DNA of 64,000 bases from Alloalcanivorax mobilis (GTDB lineage: Bacteria > Pseudomonadota > Gammaproteobacteria > Pseudomonadales > Alcanivoracaceae), in contig NZ_NMQZ01000012.1 of assembly GCF_002864685.1 (NCBI RefSeq), positions 1 through 64,000 on the forward strand. The letters run 5' to 3'. Position 1 is the first letter of the stretch, and the number at the start of each line of letters is the position of its first letter. This document shows, piece after piece, positions 63,374-64,000 of the stretch. A model generated the notes under the pieces. It saw nothing but the letters and a program-made list of their open reading frames with translations, had not been told where the DNA came from and ran no database searches. Both the position numbers and the translations under genes were made by a program.

Positions 63374-64000
63374 CTATACCACTTTATCCCGCAAATACAC
63401 CGGCTGTGCCTGCTCGGCGGGCACCGTCAGCCCCCGGGCCACCAGGGGCGCGGCGAGCCGCGCCACGGCGCCGGCGCGTGGTGTCACGCCGATGTCCACC
63501 GCCGCCACCCGTATGCGCGCGCGGATCGCCTCTTCGTAGGCCACGCCGGAGCCGGCCAGCAGCCAGTCGTCGCCACCCGGTTCCGGCACCTTCTCGGGAT
63601 CAAACAGGCCGTCTTCCAGCACCACCCGGGCTTCGTCGCCCTGGCAGTGATACGCGCCCAGATACAATTCGCCCATGCGCGCATCGAACGCGGCGATCAC
63701 ACGCGGGTGGCCGGGGTGCGCATCGAACGCCGCCAGGGCACAGGCGGCCAGCGTCGATATCGGCGCCACCGGCAAATCACAGGCAAACGCCAGCCCCTGT
63801 ATCACCGAGGTGGCCACGCGCACACCGGTGAAGGCACCGGGGCCGCGGCCAAAGGCCAGCGCGTCCAGATCGGCAAGGCGCACGCCGGCTTCCGCCAGCA
63901 CCGCGTCCACCAGCGGCAACACCCGTTCGGTTTGACGGCGGGCGCCGGGCTCGAAGCGCTCCAGAACCCGGCCATCCTGCCATAGCGCCACTGAGCAAGC
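63374..64000 (-). CDS. tsaB: tRNA threonylcarbamoyladenosine biosynthesis protein TsaB (5' end outside window)
   Basis: 209 codons are visible, and the frame continues to the right edge: the last codons read ACSVALWQDG, which follows the DTSTE segment of the true N-terminus. FGRGPGAFTGVRVATSVIQG is the TsaB signature. Partner of TsaD and TsaE in t6A37 modification. A GTG at 63991 is internal and not the start. Confidence 0.94.
   Translation of the reverse strand, partial: ACSVALWQDGRVLERFEPGARRQTERVLPLVDAVLAEAGVRLADLDALAFGRGPGAFTGVRVATSVIQGLAFACDLPVAPISTLAACALAAFDAHPGHPRVIAAFDARMGELYLGAYHCQGDEARVVLEDGLFDPEKVPEPGGDDWLLAGSGVAYEEAIRARIRVAAVDIGVTPRAGAVARLAAPLVARGLTVPAEQAQPVYLRDKVV

Overview
The window is GC-rich, densely packed chromosomal DNA from a gammaproteobacterium. 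Gene order (rpsB-tsf-pyrH-frr-uppS-cdsA-dxr-rseP-bamA-skp-lpxD-fabZ-lpxA-lpxB-rnhB-dnaE-accA-tilS, then pyrG-kdsA-eno-ftsB-ispD-ispF-truD-pcm-nlpD), a 344-residue Pseudomonas-type DapD and a small PA1571-type protein point to the Pseudomonadales/Oceanospirillales side. An Alcanivorax-like organism is my best guess, from protein style only. No rRNA, tRNA, CRISPR array or prophage was seen.

Layout. 1-9 kb: a partial 3-methyladenine glycosylase, alaA, an RlmI-type methyltransferase, htpX, an ATP-NAD kinase-like protein, a PA1571-type small gene overlapping pdxB, a 0.67 kb non-coding stretch with two large paired hairpins, and an AraC regulator. 9-12 kb: SRPBCC protein and a large RND transporter. 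12.2-43.3 kb: 31 kb with every gene on the minus strand, covering translation factors, isoprenoid and undecaprenyl phosphate synthesis, outer-membrane and lipid A assembly, DNA polymerase III alpha, fatty-acid initiation, CTP, KDO and enolase. 43.6-51.2 kb: the divergent plus-strand group map-glnD-dapC-arsC-like-dapD-dapE. 51-57.6 kb: small membrane protein, aldehyde dehydrogenase, DMT permease, plsB. 57.655-61.026 kb: a complete 3372-bp ISL3-family element of ISPpu12 type, with a perfect 8-bp target duplication, carrying a MerR regulator, a CDF metal transporter and a second-type lspA. 61.2-64 kb: rsmJ, uppP, a thioesterase and partial tsaB.

The most unusual signal lies between genes. At about a dozen places the space after a stop codon is filled by tandem 7-bp units on the left and the same units inverted on the right, forming long hairpins. 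The unit sequence differs between loci (GTTAAAA, GGACGCC, GCTTGCA, GATACAG, GGAACAG types) but the 7-bp period and inverted layout are constant. The arms often start on the stop codon itself and end at the next ribosome binding site. The ISPpu12-like element has landed inside one of these, whose uninterrupted relative lies at 2041-2315. A second candidate is the pair of diverged, inverted, multi-stem structures at 7331-7646, which share a GTCCAT loop and show compensatory base changes.

Functionally the window is mostly core cell-envelope and information-processing genes. UppS, UppP and a DUF368 protein together supply, recycle and probably flip undecaprenyl phosphate. DapC, DapD and DapE make diaminopimelate. 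LpxA/B/D, FabZ, KdsA, BamA, Skp and RseP build the outer membrane.
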